A stretch of 64,000 bases of DNA from Myxococcus stipitatus (GCF_038561935.1 NZ_CP102770.1:8556001-8620000); one strand, 5' to 3'. Positions 16,143 through 24,867 are shown, numbered from the stretch's first letter. Program-made: numbers and translations. The notes: generated by a model not told the origin, from the sequence alone.

Positions 16143-17312
16143 TCAGCGGAAGGGGCCGGTCACCTCGAAGGTGTAGCCGCCGCTGCTGCTGCCGGTGGTG
16201 CCGCGCTGGGAGCTGAAATACAGACGGCGGCCGTCCGGGCTGAACGCCGGTCCGCAGAGCTCCGAGCTGGAGTGTCCTTCCAGTCGGAGGAAGGTCGAGA
16301 CGGTGCGCGGGGTGCCGGGAGTGATGATGCAGATCTCCATGTTGCCGCCGTCCTCGGCGACATAGATGTCCTTCGAGCGGGAGACCACCACGTTGTCCAC
16401 GCCCGTGAGCGGAGAGCCCGAGTAGAGCGAGGCGTCGTAGATGACCTCCAGCTTCCCGGTGGCGGGGGTGTGGGCCCAGACGCGGTTGTTGCTCTTGGTG
16501 GTGAAGTAGACGACGCCGCTGTCGTACCAGCATCCCTCGCCGCCGCTGAACACCGTCGTCTTGGAGGCCACGGAGGACTGCTCCGACGCGGGCGAGGTCG
16601 CCGCGCACACGACCCAGGTCAGCGTGGCGGTGCCGGCCATCGGGTCGCCGGTCACCTTGGCGGCTTCCAGGGTGCCAGCGGTCAGGACGGGCCACGCGGA
16701 CGGCGTGAAGCGATACAGGCGGCCGGAGGAGGTGTCCTCGGTCAAGTACAGACGTCCGTCATCGGGGTCCACCGCCACGGCCTCGTGAGCGAAGGTGCCC
16801 AGGGCGCCCCGCGCGACACCTTGAGAGGCCTTGGTCGGGTCACATTCCCAGACACGGCCGCTGCCGTGCTCTTCACAAGACAGCCAGGTCCCCCAGGGCG
16901 TGGGCCCGCCGGCACAGTTGGTCCGCGTGCCCGAGAGGATGCGATAGGCGCCCACGATGGCACCGCCGCCGTCGAAGCGCACCGCGCTGGCGCCTCCGGA
17001 GCTCGTCTCGCTGTTGGAGACATAGGCCCAGCCGCCGCCATTCATCGGGAAGCACGCGCCGCCGTCCGGAGCGGAGTGCCACGTGTAGCTCGTGCCCGCC
17101 ACCGCGCGCCCGGAGCGCGCGATGACTCGGGACGAGAAGCCCGCGGGCAACCGCAAGCCGTTGGCATCAGCGCTCCCGGAGATGGCCCCGTAGGGACCGG
17201 GTCCAGGTTCAGCGGGTGCGGCGTAGGCGGCCTGCCAGAATGCGGGGCCCAACGCCAACGTCCCACCTCCCAGCGCGGAAAGACGGAGGAAGTCACGACG
17301 GTCCAGACGCAT
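16143..17312 (-). CDS. PhoX-family (DUF839) protein, Tat-exported
   Basis: A 389-aa protein. The N-terminus is a twin-arginine signal (MRLDRRDFLRLSALGGG, then LGPAFWQAAYA), so it is folded in the cytoplasm before export. The body resembles the DUF839/PhoX beta-propeller family, which includes calcium- and iron-dependent alkaline phosphatases. Matching features are the THGTWLSCEEH-like loop (PTPWGTWLSCEEHGSGRVWECDP), FAHEAVAVDPDDGRLYLTED, VYFTTKSNNRVWAHTP and NVVVSRSKDIYVAEDGGNMEI. The Cys and Glu of SCEEH are the family's metal-site region. It is shorter than the classical PhoX enzymes (about 600-700 aa), so I call the family with confidence and phosphatase activity less so. It may release phosphate from organic phosphates in the periplasm. 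Confidence 0.82.
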   Translation of the reverse strand: MRLDRRDFLRLSALGGGTLALGPAFWQAAYAAPAEPGPGPYGAISGSADANGLRLPAGFSSRVIARSGRAVAGTSYTWHSAPDGGACFPMNGGGWAYVSNSETSSGGASAVRFDGGGAIVGAYRILSGTRTNCAGGPTPWGTWLSCEEHGSGRVWECDPTKASQGVARGALGTFAHEAVAVDPDDGRLYLTEDTSSGRLYRFTPSAWPVLTAGTLEAAKVTGDPMAGTATLTWVVCAATSPASEQSSVASKTTVFSGGEGCWYDSGVVYFTTKSNNRVWAHTPATGKLEVIYDASLYSGSPLTGVDNVVVSRSKDIYVAEDGGNMEICIITPGTPRTVSTFLRLEGHSSSELCGPAFSPDGRRLYFSSQRGTTGSSSGGYTFEVTGPFR

Positions 17313-17341
17313 GTGTTACCCCCAGGGGAAAAAGCCGGGGC

Positions 17342-17370
17342 AAGCTATTCTTGTTTTTCTTGAAAATCAA
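17342..17370 (-). promoter_or_regulatory. Putative promoter of the PhoX gene
   Basis: Reading the minus strand, TTGATT (17370-17365) and TAGCTT (17347-17342) are separated by 17 nt, within the most AT-rich stretch of the neighbourhood (about 17340-17400). The ATG is about 30 nt further on, behind GGGGGT. The spacing is good but the -10 match is only partial. Confidence 0.4.
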
Positions 17371-17543
17371 TCAAAGCAAGGAAACGAGAAAGTTACATCC
17401 GCGAGTGAATCGGGTGACGACATCACGTCCGAACGGTCATGAGTGGCCGCCCTCCATGTGTTGACTATTCAATAGACAGAGAAAGACGTCGGAGCTGGAT
17501 GCTATTCGGCGAGCCGCCTTTCCAAAACACACAAGGGGCGTTC

Positions 17544-18863
17544 ATGCACGACTGGGGAATCCGGCTCACCATGTTGCTGCTGTTGCTTCCGGAAGTGGCT
17601 TGGACACAGACGGTGAGCGCCTCCTACCCACCCAAGGAGCCTGCCTGGAGCAAGCTCCTGCGGCTTGAAGCCGCGACATGGGCTCGGCTCGCCCGGACTG
17701 ATACGGACACGGACGAGGGCTTTCTCCAGGTAGAGCCCACCTTCGTCTTCGAGCGGGGCTCCGGGTTCGGAATCAACCTCGGGACCGCGGTGCGGTTGCG
17801 AATGTGGGGGACAAAGGATGGGAGTGTCTTCAGGCGTGAGGACTGGGACACGCTCTCGGACTGGGGCCAGTGGGTCCGGAGTCTCAAGCTGGGCTCGAAC
17901 GATGCGCCATTGGGTGTGTGGCTCGGCGAGCTGGACGGATACAGCCTGCTCTCGGGGCATCTGGTCCGGCGCTACTCCAACCGGATGAACCCGGACTACC
18001 ACCCGGCGGGAGGGTTCCTCACGGGGACACTGGGGCCTGTGTATGTGGAGGCGTTTGCCTCGGACGTACTGGGCGCGAGGCTGATGGGAGCCGAGCTTTC
18101 CTTGGACCTCGAGCACATCCTCTTCGGAAAGCCCGAGGAGAAGGCGCGCTACACGCTCGGGCTGTCGGCGGTCCATGACTGGGGTCGAGCAGGCGGGCGC
18201 ACTGGCGCGGTGTCCCTGGCGCACCTTGACGCGACCTTCGTGGTGGTCGTGCGTCCTGAGTTCGAGGCACATCTGATTGCCGGCTGGGGCGGACGGCCCG
18301 GCGAAGGCCGCGCGTGGGGCGCGGTGGTGGGGGCTGGCGTGGACGCCGGGACTCGGAGCCTGAACATGACACTGCGGCTGGAGCTTCGACGTCAGCAAGG
18401 GGGCTTCCGACAAGGTTTCTTCGGGCCAGAACATGAGCTGGCCCGGTTCAAAGCGGTGGGGGCGAGCGGCATGCCCGTCGCTGTTGCTGCCTTCCCCGAT
18501 GGCTTCTCCGTTTCTGGCGAGGCACGGGTGGGCTGGGATGCCGTCGCCTATGGAGGGCTGCACAAACACCTGAAGCTGTCGCTGGGCGCGGAAGTCTTCT
18601 CGTGGGGCCGCTTGGATGTGGATGGGCATGTGGCGGTGCAGTTGCTCCAGCGCAACCTGGAAGTCGTTTTGAGGGGATGGGCCGTGGGCACAGGACAACC
18701 TGGAGCGCGCTACCAGGGAGCCGCGGAAGTCCGCCTGCGTCCCTCGGGAGGCGCGCTCTACGTGCTGGGGACAAGCGGCACGCAGTGGTTCCCGGCGTCG
18801 AATGGAACGCTGCGGCCAGGGACCTATGCCTCGCTGGGGCTGGGGGTGGACGATGCGCGCTGA
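17544..18863 (+). CDS. Exported beta-rich protein, first gene of toxin operon (SitB-like position)
   Basis: A 439-aa protein from the ATG at 17544, where a signal peptide begins (MHDWGIRLTMLLLLLPEVAWTQ) behind AGGGG. The longer open frame from 17439 adds an Arg-rich stretch that would spoil the signal. The mature part alternates short hydrophobic and polar stretches with many Gly, Trp, Leu and Arg (GFGINLGTAVRLRMWG, LKLSLGAEVFSWGRLDVDGH), as in outer-membrane beta-barrels. Its last 11 bases overlap the start of the toxin gene, so translation is coupled. In Myxococcus, sitBAI operons encode a helper (SitB), a lipoprotein toxin (SitA) and immunity (SitI) for delivery by outer-membrane exchange. 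This gene sits in the SitB position, but homology to SitB is not established. Confidence 0.7.
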   Translation: MHDWGIRLTMLLLLLPEVAWTQTVSASYPPKEPAWSKLLRLEAATWARLARTDTDTDEGFLQVEPTFVFERGSGFGINLGTAVRLRMWGTKDGSVFRREDWDTLSDWGQWVRSLKLGSNDAPLGVWLGELDGYSLLSGHLVRRYSNRMNPDYHPAGGFLTGTLGPVYVEAFASDVLGARLMGAELSLDLEHILFGKPEEKARYTLGLSAVHDWGRAGGRTGAVSLAHLDATFVVVVRPEFEAHLIAGWGGRPGEGRAWGAVVGAGVDAGTRSLNMTLRLELRRQQGGFRQGFFGPEHELARFKAVGASGMPVAVAAFPDGFSVSGEARVGWDAVAYGGLHKHLKLSLGAEVFSWGRLDVDGHVAVQLLQRNLEVVLRGWAVGTGQPGARYQGAAEVRLRPSGGALYVLGTSGTQWFPASNGTLRPGTYASLGLGVDDAR

Positions 18864-20397
18864 TGCCCTGGTGTTGAGTCTCGCGCTGCTCGCGACGGGA
18901 TGCGCCACCCCGTCATCCGCGTCCCGAGGAACACGCGCCCTGCAGCAGGTGCCCCGGGGTTCTGTCACCTCGCCGGAGGCGGAGCGTTCGCACGACCAGC
19001 CCTTGTTCGCATCGGGCCCGGGGGGCGCCGATTCGACGGAACGCAGACACCGCCGGAAGGCGAGCCGCGACCTCGACGTGGGGACATCCCGCCGAGAGGC
19101 CGAGGAGGAGGATGCCTGGGAGAAGTTACTGACGGATGCGGGGCTGGAGGCGCGGGACTCGCGGCCCATGGCGGGCAGCTCACTCACGCCGCTCCAGGCG
19201 TTGCGAATGTTGGGCGTCCTGCTGGACAAGGGCGTGACGTTGGGGCAGTTCCCCGCGCGCGTCGCGGTGGGCTTCATGCTGAGGGAGGTCCTGGAGCGTG
19301 GCGAGGTCTCTCGCGCGGAGCTGGCGCGGCGGGCTGAACGATTCTCCAAGGTGGCGGTCCTCCGGCCTGACGGATACCTCGCATGGGTCCAGAGTGGCCG
19401 GACACAGCAACGCGTCGCGCCCGTCGAGTGGAAGAACGGGGCGTTTCGCGCGCATGGCTTCGAGCTCGGGCGATTCTACGACGGGGGCTCCGGCGTCTTC
19501 CGGCTGCTGGACGCGGACCTGCGCGAGGCCACGGGCTTCCCTATCGCGGATGTCCACGACGATGCCGATGTCATCAGCCGCTCGCTGGATGGGGCCGAGG
19601 AGGCATTCGTTGGCCTAGCGCTGGCCGTGGGGAAGTTCTTCTCCTCGTCCCCCGCGGAGAACCTCGATGCGCTCCGGCGGATGCCCGCCGCCGTGGTCGC
19701 GCTCCTGGAGTCCTCCCCTGAGTACCTGGAGCGATTCAAGTTCATGACGCGGGGTGAGCAGGTGCAGGTCGTGTCCAAGATGGTCACGAGCCTCATCGCG
19801 ACCTGGGGGACAGCGGCCACGGCAACACGCACGCTGCAGGGGACGGCGCTCGCCACGGCGGAGGTACCACTGCTGTCGCTCTCCGCCCAGGGCACGGTCG
19901 CGATGAGAATCGCGGCGGCACCCACAGGACGCGCGGCGGCGGTGCTGAGCGGTGGCCCCGGGGCGGCCATCATCCTCCAGCGAGTGAATGAGCATGGAAG
20001 CCCATCCGCACCTTCTGATGGACCCGGCAGATGGGAGCCCGCGATGGAATCCATGACGGAGTCCGCGCGCCGGTACGAGAAGCAGGTGACGGGAGCCCCT
20101 GACGGCTTCATCTACAAAGTCGAGGATGTGAAGTTCGATGGATTCAAGGAGGGTGTCCTGCTCGAAGCCAAGGGGCCTGGCTATGCCAAGTTCATCCCTG
20201 ATGCGGTCGAGAACGGGGGCTGGTACCAAGGCTTCAGGAAGATTGTCCTTCAGGCGGAGCGCCAACTCGACGTTGCCAACGGCACACCTGTTTGCTGGCA
20301 CTTCGCGGAGCGCGAGGCCGCGGAGTTCGTCCGAGAGATTCTCAGGAACGAAGGCCTCGGTAGGATTCGCGTCGTGTTCACCCCGCCAGCCCTGTAG
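18853..20397 (+). CDS. Lipoprotein polymorphic toxin with Tox-REase-5 domain (SitA-like)
   Basis: A 514-aa protein. The ATG at 18853 opens a lipoprotein signal (MRADALVLSLALLATGC), and the start is inside the upstream gene. Residues 25-300 form a delivery region. An Ala/Gly-rich hydrophobic segment at about 310-375 (TSLIATWGTAATA, then AAAVLSGGPGAAIILQRV) precedes the toxin. The last 120 residues match the Tox-REase-5 family: FIYKVEDVKFDGFKEGV, LLEAKGPGYAKFI, then PVCWHFAEREAAEFV. Asp in KFDGF with Glu and Lys in LEAKG supply the PD-(D/E)xK nuclease core, so it is predicted to cut nucleic acid. The next gene is its Imm52-type immunity partner. The lipobox on a polymorphic toxin suggests delivery by outer-membrane exchange rather than by a tube. 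Confidence 0.88.
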   Translation: MRADALVLSLALLATGCATPSSASRGTRALQQVPRGSVTSPEAERSHDQPLFASGPGGADSTERRHRRKASRDLDVGTSRREAEEEDAWEKLLTDAGLEARDSRPMAGSSLTPLQALRMLGVLLDKGVTLGQFPARVAVGFMLREVLERGEVSRAELARRAERFSKVAVLRPDGYLAWVQSGRTQQRVAPVEWKNGAFRAHGFELGRFYDGGSGVFRLLDADLREATGFPIADVHDDADVISRSLDGAEEAFVGLALAVGKFFSSSPAENLDALRRMPAAVVALLESSPEYLERFKFMTRGEQVQVVSKMVTSLIATWGTAATATRTLQGTALATAEVPLLSLSAQGTVAMRIAAAPTGRAAAVLSGGPGAAIILQRVNEHGSPSAPSDGPGRWEPAMESMTESARRYEKQVTGAPDGFIYKVEDVKFDGFKEGVLLEAKGPGYAKFIPDAVENGGWYQGFRKIVLQAERQLDVANGTPVCWHFAEREAAEFVREILRNEGLGRIRVVFTPPAL

Positions 20398-20409
20398 TCG
20401 AGGAAGCCG

Positions 20410-21123
20410 ATGACCGAAAAGTACTACGCAGGCGTCTATTGGCCCGGAAGGACGGAGCCGGTCAACGAGTACGCCCGACGCGCGGAAGCCTGCTTTCGAG
20501 GGCTCGGTCCCGTGGACGTGGCACTGACGCAGTGGTTCGAGCAGGCCCACTCTCCAGACGAGGCCCGAAAGCGAGGCTTCGCTCCCGACCTCCAGGTCCT
20601 GGTGGACTTGTTCAGCCTGGAGAAGTACCGCCAGGGGACTGGTGACGTTGCCTTCTCGGCCTGGAACGGCTCTGTCGAAGGAAATAGCGTGGCGAGCATC
20701 TCTTGCGGTTCACGCTCGCGCCGCATCGTTGATCGCTGCACGCTCACGCTTCCAGCGACGGGCCCCGTCGCGGAGAGGCTCCTCCGCGCCCAGACGCTCG
20801 CGCGGAGCGTTGCTACCATGGCCCTGGCCTGGGAGCCGGAATGGGGCATCGCCACCTCCATCACCCATCGGGATCGTGCATCTGAGTTCGCCGACCCCGG
20901 CACATTCATCGGCTGGGTGACGTACCTTGCACGCCGTCGAGGCCACGTGCCGCCCCTCCCCGCGCCCGTGCGCGTCGAGCCCGTGGAAGACAAGGGTACC
21001 CTCATCATCCTCACCCCCGAACGCTTCACGGCGAACAACCCGGAGCATGTGGCACTGGCCGAACAAGTGCGCGAGCTGCTGGACCGCGCGGGACTGTTGA
21101 AGCCGCTTCAGGCCCCACCGTAG
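20410..21123 (+). CDS. Imm52-family immunity protein
   Basis: A 237-aa soluble protein starting 12 nt after the toxin stop, behind GAGGA. It has no signal peptide or membrane segment, so it acts in the cytoplasm. The N-terminal pattern EKYYAGVYWPGRTEPVNEYARRAEACFRGL, the central WNG and the C-terminal GWVTYLARRRGHVPPLP followed by TLIILTPERFTANNPEHVALA fit immunity protein 52. Members of this family are known to be encoded directly downstream of Tox-REase-5 toxins. It should bind and block the nuclease domain of the preceding gene's product, protecting kin. Confidence 0.85.
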   Translation: MTEKYYAGVYWPGRTEPVNEYARRAEACFRGLGPVDVALTQWFEQAHSPDEARKRGFAPDLQVLVDLFSLEKYRQGTGDVAFSAWNGSVEGNSVASISCGSRSRRIVDRCTLTLPATGPVAERLLRAQTLARSVATMALAWEPEWGIATSITHRDRASEFADPGTFIGWVTYLARRRGHVPPLPAPVRVEPVEDKGTLIILTPERFTANNPEHVALAEQVRELLDRAGLLKPLQAPP

Positions 21124-21180
21124 CGACTCACGGGAACGCTTTCGCGGGCCCGGGCGTCTTCCGTCATCTCCTGGAGGCGC

Positions 21181-21915
21181 GTGTTGCTGTCCATCCTGCT
21201 CCTGAGCTTGTGGGCCGCCTCCCCTGGAGGCACCGTCGAAGTCGAGGTCTTCGTCCCCCTGTGCGACAACGCGCTCATCGTCTGTGGGCGGCAGGCGGCG
21301 GGGGACCCTCGCGCGCTGGACTCGAACCTCTACTGGGGCGCGCGATATGGCGCGGAGCGCTTCCTCTCCCGCGCCCCGGGCTTCGTCGTGAAGCGCCGCC
21401 AGGACAGCCCCGCGGGCGCCTCCGTGCTTCGCGAGCTCGTCCTCGAGCGCACCGCCGCCCCGGGAGAGCGCACCGTCCGCCTCGTGCTCCGCGCCTATGC
21501 CGGCGACCGGATTGACGCCGCGCTCGAGGACTTCCTCCGCGCGGCCTCCGGCGCCTCCCAAGCCGACCTCGTCGTCTGGGCCGGCCATGACCGCCTCATG
21601 GACGTCCCGCCTCCCCAGGTCCAACCGCCCCCAGCCGCCACACCGCGCCCCGTCGTCGTGCTCGCCTGCATGAGCGAGCGCTACTTCGGCCCCGTGCTCC
21701 AGCGCCTCGGCGCCCGGCCCGTGGCCCTCACCCGGACGCTGATGGCCCCGGAGGCCTACCTCCTCGAAGCCCTCGCCAGCACCGTCGCGAAGCACGGGCC
21801 CACCCACGCTCCCGCGCTCCGCACCGCCCTCGTCGACGCGTATGCCCGCTACCAGCGCATCCCCCCGCGCGCGGCGTCCTCCGTCTTCTCCCGGCTGGAG
21901 CCCGCCACCCCCTGA
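21181..21915 (+). CDS. Exported protein with His/Cys motifs resembling a caspase-type fold
   Basis: A 244-aa protein with a GTG start behind GGAGG. The N-terminus MLLSILLLSLWAASPGG is a signal peptide, so the protein is exported. The notable part is the C-terminal half: ADLVVWAGHDRLMDVP (His136), then RPVVVLACMSERYFGPVLQRLGARPVALTR (Cys163) and LMAPEAYLLEALA. The strand-GH and strand-AC-S arrangement is what clan CD cysteine peptidases and CHAT-type proteins show. The distance between His and Cys (27 residues) is shorter than usual for those families, so peptidase activity is only a suggestion. It lies between a toxin-immunity pair and a restriction-modification remnant. I do not recognise a named family. 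Confidence 0.6.
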   Translation: MLLSILLLSLWAASPGGTVEVEVFVPLCDNALIVCGRQAAGDPRALDSNLYWGARYGAERFLSRAPGFVVKRRQDSPAGASVLRELVLERTAAPGERTVRLVLRAYAGDRIDAALEDFLRAASGASQADLVVWAGHDRLMDVPPPQVQPPPAATPRPVVVLACMSERYFGPVLQRLGARPVALTRTLMAPEAYLLEALASTVAKHGPTHAPALRTALVDAYARYQRIPPRAASSVFSRLEPATP

Positions 21916-21983
21916 CTGCCACGGGGTCCTTGTGAGCCGCGGGGGGACATGCCAGAAGGCGCCGAAAGCAGGGGGGCGTACCT

Positions 21984-22496
21984 TTGAATCTTCCCATCGA
22001 GTTCGCCGAGGCGGTTCAACGCCAGGGAGTCCGCTTCAAGGTCCAAGGTGTGCTGGGGGACCGGGAGCGCGTCTACACGCTCGGGACCGCCCCTCGAGAG
22101 CTGTCCGCCCTCTTCGAGCTCTACTGCCAGCCGCTCATCGTCGACATCGCGGACCGGCTCGGCCTGCGCATCGCGGACGCGCCGCGCGCCGTCTACCCCA
22201 GCTTCACCTTGATGAAGAACGAAGCGGACCGCGCGAAGGTCGCCATCGACATCAAGACGACCTTCCGCCGCCCCGAGCTCACCTTCCCCCTGGGCCCCTA
22301 CACCTCGCTCTCGCGCAGCGGAGCTCAGGGCACCCGCTATCCCCTGGACCAGTACGCCGAGCACTGGGTCATCGTCTTCGTCTACAACCGCGACGACGAC
22401 ATCGCGTGGTTCGTCCAGGAGCGCTACAAGCTCGGCGACACCGCCTCCGCCCCCGAGCCGGACAGCCCGCGCCTCCCCGCCCCTACTCGGCGATGA
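21984..22496 (+). pseudogene. EcoRV-type restriction endonuclease, truncated and active-site altered
   Basis: A 170-aa frame with a TTG start. From memory of EcoRV (245 aa) the alignment is nearly gap-free over residues 1-145: ALFELYCQPL (EcoRV Glu45 region), VAIDIKTTF (Asp89 and Lys91, equivalent to EcoRV Asp90 and Lys92), GPYTSLSRS, and YPLDQYAEHWVIVFVYNRD. Two defects stand out. The catalytic Asp74 of EcoRV, in the YPDF motif, is Ser73 here (YPSF). The frame also ends about 75 residues early, so the glycine-rich recognition loop and C-terminal subdomain of EcoRV are missing, and no continuation is seen in another frame. Its last 14 bases overlap the convergent methylase gene. I judge it a decayed nuclease, though it could be a retained DNA-binding or dominant-negative form. 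Confidence 0.78.
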
Positions 22497-23550
22497 GCAG
22501 CACCTCGCGGCTCGTCTGGTTCCGCGAGAGCGCGTATTGATACTCCAGCGTCCGCACCACCACCCGCTTCTTGTGGCGCGCGAGCAGCCGTCTCAGCTCC
22601 TCCACCGACGGGATGCCATCCGAGCGATACGACACCACGAGGATGCTGTCCCGCCAGCGCTCGAAGACCGCGTCAAAGGCAGACGCAATCCTCCCGGGCC
22701 GGGTCCACGGCGAGTCCACGCGTCGATAGGGCCGGTGTTTGTATTCACCATCCACCAACTCCGGCCAGCGCGCGTACTCCGTCAGCCCTTCCAGGAAGTG
22801 GTAGAAGCCCCGGTAGTCCACCCCGACTCCCTTCCCCGAGATGTAGGGCGGGTCGAGATACGCGAGGTCCGCGCGGCCCGGGATGAGCGCCGCGTCGCCA
22901 CACGTCGCCAGGTTGGCGCGTCCATTGTCGAAGACCGCGCGGCTCGCGTCCTTGGCCAGGCGCAGGAGGTGGTCGACGAAGGGCCGGTCCCACGTCGCCT
23001 TGTTTCCGAACGTGCGCTCGACGCGGGCCTCGCGCATGTACAGGTTCGCGCGGTGGAACAGGTTGTAGGGCCGCTTCGCGATGCACGCCTGGAACACCGC
23101 GTAGTACGCCAGGGCCTGCTTGTACCCGTCCGGCATGGCCGCGAGGTTCTGCGCCATCACATCGAGGAGCCGGTTCTCCTCCTCCGGGTAGTAGATGTTC
23201 GCGAAGGTCCGCGCGATGAAGTCCGAGGAGCCCCCCGCCCGCGGAGCCACCAGGGCCGCCACATCCTCGCTGTCGAGGCGCGTGGACGGGTTCTCGATGA
23301 GCGCCCGGCCGATGAAGTGATTCGAGCGCAGGCAGTCGTTGTAGTGGACCTGCTTGCCGTGGACCTTGAAGAGATACGAGACCGAGCCCGTGCCGCCGAA
23401 GAGGTCGACCACGGAGTCGAACCTCAAGGGCTCCAGCTGCTCCCACAGCCAGCCCAGCAGCTTCAGCTTGCTGCCCTGGTAGCGCGTCGCGGGGAAGTCC
23501 TCGATGGAGGGCCCCGACGCCCGGGCCGCGGCTGAAGCTCGACGTGGCAC
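22483..23550 (-). CDS. DNA adenine N6-methyltransferase (Dam/D12 class, EcoRV-type)
   Basis: A 355-aa enzyme with a GTG start behind AGAGG. Motif order is that of the alpha (Dam-like) class. Motif X is RYQGSKLKLLGWLWEQL and motif I is VVDLFGGTGSVSYLFK, the SAM-binding loop. A long target-recognition region follows, then the catalytic motif IV LAYLDPPY, with DPPY transferring methyl to the adenine N6. SRNQTSREVLLIAE closes the protein. All key residues look intact. It faces the EcoRV-like remnant tail to tail, with a 14-bp overlap, so together they are an R-M locus whose nuclease has decayed. If so, this now acts as an orphan methylase. The EcoRV site GATATC is the likely but unproven target. 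Confidence 0.88.
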   Translation of the reverse strand: MPRRASAAARASGPSIEDFPATRYQGSKLKLLGWLWEQLEPLRFDSVVDLFGGTGSVSYLFKVHGKQVHYNDCLRSNHFIGRALIENPSTRLDSEDVAALVAPRAGGSSDFIARTFANIYYPEEENRLLDVMAQNLAAMPDGYKQALAYYAVFQACIAKRPYNLFHRANLYMREARVERTFGNKATWDRPFVDHLLRLAKDASRAVFDNGRANLATCGDAALIPGRADLAYLDPPYISGKGVGVDYRGFYHFLEGLTEYARWPELVDGEYKHRPYRRVDSPWTRPGRIASAFDAVFERWRDSILVVSYRSDGIPSVEELRRLLARHKKRVVVRTLEYQYALSRNQTSREVLLIAE

Positions 23551-23619
23551 CCAAGACCTCTTCCAGGAGCAGGACCACCCGGCCCCGTCACGTAGACGAG
23601 GCCAGAAGCCCCGTCAACC

Positions 23620-24867
23620 TCACCCCAGGGCGTCCATCCGCCGCTGGAGCAGTCGCCGCTCCGCCTCCTGGCGCGTGAGCTCGAGCGCCCGCGCATAGGA
23701 GGCCCGAGCCTCCGCACTCCGCCCCAGCCTCCGGCACAGGTCCGCCCGCGCCGAGTGCAGGAAGCGATAGTCCGTCAGCGCCCCGCGCGCCACGAGCCCA
23801 TCCACCAGCGCGAGGCCCGCCTCCGGCCCATCCCGCATCGCCACCGCCAGCGCGCGGTTCAGCTCGACCACCGGCGAGGGCTCCGCGCGCAGCAGCACGT
23901 CATAGAGTCCGACAATCTGGGGCCAGTCCGTCCGCCCCGCCTCCCGGGCCTCCGAGTGCACCGCGGCGATGGCCGCCTGGAGCGTGTACGGCCCGAACCG
24001 CCGGGAGCGCAGCGCCCGCTCCGCCAGCGCGCTGCCCTCGGCGATGAAGGCCGCGTTCCAGGTCGAGCGGTCCTGGTCCTCGAGGAGGACGAGGTCCCCC
24101 TCGGGCGACATGCGCGCCTCGCGACGCGCCTCCGTCAGCAGCATCAGCGACAGCAAGCCCAGGGCCTCGGGCTCCGGCAACAGCTCCACGAGGAGCCGGC
24201 CCAGGCGGAGCGCCTCGCCGGACAGGTCCGCCCGCAGGAGCGCGGGCCCCGAGGAGGCGAGATAGCCCTCGTTGAAGACCAGGTAGATGACCCGCAGCAC
24301 CGTGTCGAGCCGGTCCGGCAGCGCATCCAGGGACGGCACCTCATAGGGAATCCGCGCCTCGCGAATCCGCGCCTTCGCCCTCACGATGCGCTGGGCGATG
24401 GTGGACGCACCGACGAGGAACGCGTGGGCAATCTCCTCCGTCGTCAGCCCGCAGACCTCGCGCAGCGTGAGGGCAATCCGCGCGTCCGGCGGGAGCTCCG
24501 GGTGGCAGCAGGTGAAGATGAGGCGCAGCGGGTCGTCGGGCCACGCGTCGTCCCCTCCCTCCGGCGACGGCGAGGAGACCTCCAGCCGCGCGGTCAGCTC
24601 CGCGACACGCGCGTCGAACCGCGCGCGCTGCCGGAGCGCGTCGATGGCCCGGAACCGCCCCGCGGACACGAGCCACGCACGGGGACTCGCGGGCACCCCC
24701 TCCCGAGGCCAGCGCTGGGCCGCCGCGATGAAGGCCTCCGCCAGCGCCTCCTCGGCGAGCTCGAAGTCGCCGAGAAGACGGATGAGCGTGGCGAGCACCC
24801 GCCGCGACTCCGCGCGATAGACCTCCTCGAGCTTCCGCCGAAGCGCCTCGCCCGCCTCCTCACTCAC
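23620..24867 (-). CDS. ECF42-type RNA polymerase sigma factor
   Basis: A 415-aa sigma factor, far longer than ordinary ECF sigmas (about 180-200 aa). Region 2 is at residues 10-90 (RVLATLIRLLGDFELAEEALAEAFIAAAQRWP, then SPRAWLVSAGRFRAIDALRQR). Region 4 is at about 115-180 (LTLREVCGLTTEEIAHAFLVGASTIAQRIVRAKARIR). The rest is the roughly 220-residue helical, TPR-like extension typical of ECF42 (DUF6596), containing YLVFNEGYLAS and VVELNRALAVAMRDGPEAGL. ECF42 genes are known to be linked to DGPF/YciI-like genes, and two lie directly upstream here. The GTG start overlaps the preceding stop as GTGA, so synthesis is coupled. No anti-sigma factor is present; the extension is thought to regulate activity. 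Confidence 0.92.
   Translation of the reverse strand: MSEEAGEALRRKLEEVYRAESRRVLATLIRLLGDFELAEEALAEAFIAAAQRWPREGVPASPRAWLVSAGRFRAIDALRQRARFDARVAELTARLEVSSPSPEGGDDAWPDDPLRLIFTCCHPELPPDARIALTLREVCGLTTEEIAHAFLVGASTIAQRIVRAKARIREARIPYEVPSLDALPDRLDTVLRVIYLVFNEGYLASSGPALLRADLSGEALRLGRLLVELLPEPEALGLLSLMLLTEARREARMSPEGDLVLLEDQDRSTWNAAFIAEGSALAERALRSRRFGPYTLQAAIAAVHSEAREAGRTDWPQIVGLYDVLLRAEPSPVVELNRALAVAMRDGPEAGLALVDGLVARGALTDYRFLHSARADLCRRLGRSAEARASYARALELTRQEAERRLLQRRMDALG

Noticed and set aside
21984..22700. Frameshifted remainder of the EcoRV-like nuclease in another frame
   Set aside because: I looked for the glycine-rich recognition loop and C-terminal pattern in the other plus frames and saw none. 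The region is occupied by well-conserved methylase codons on the minus strand.
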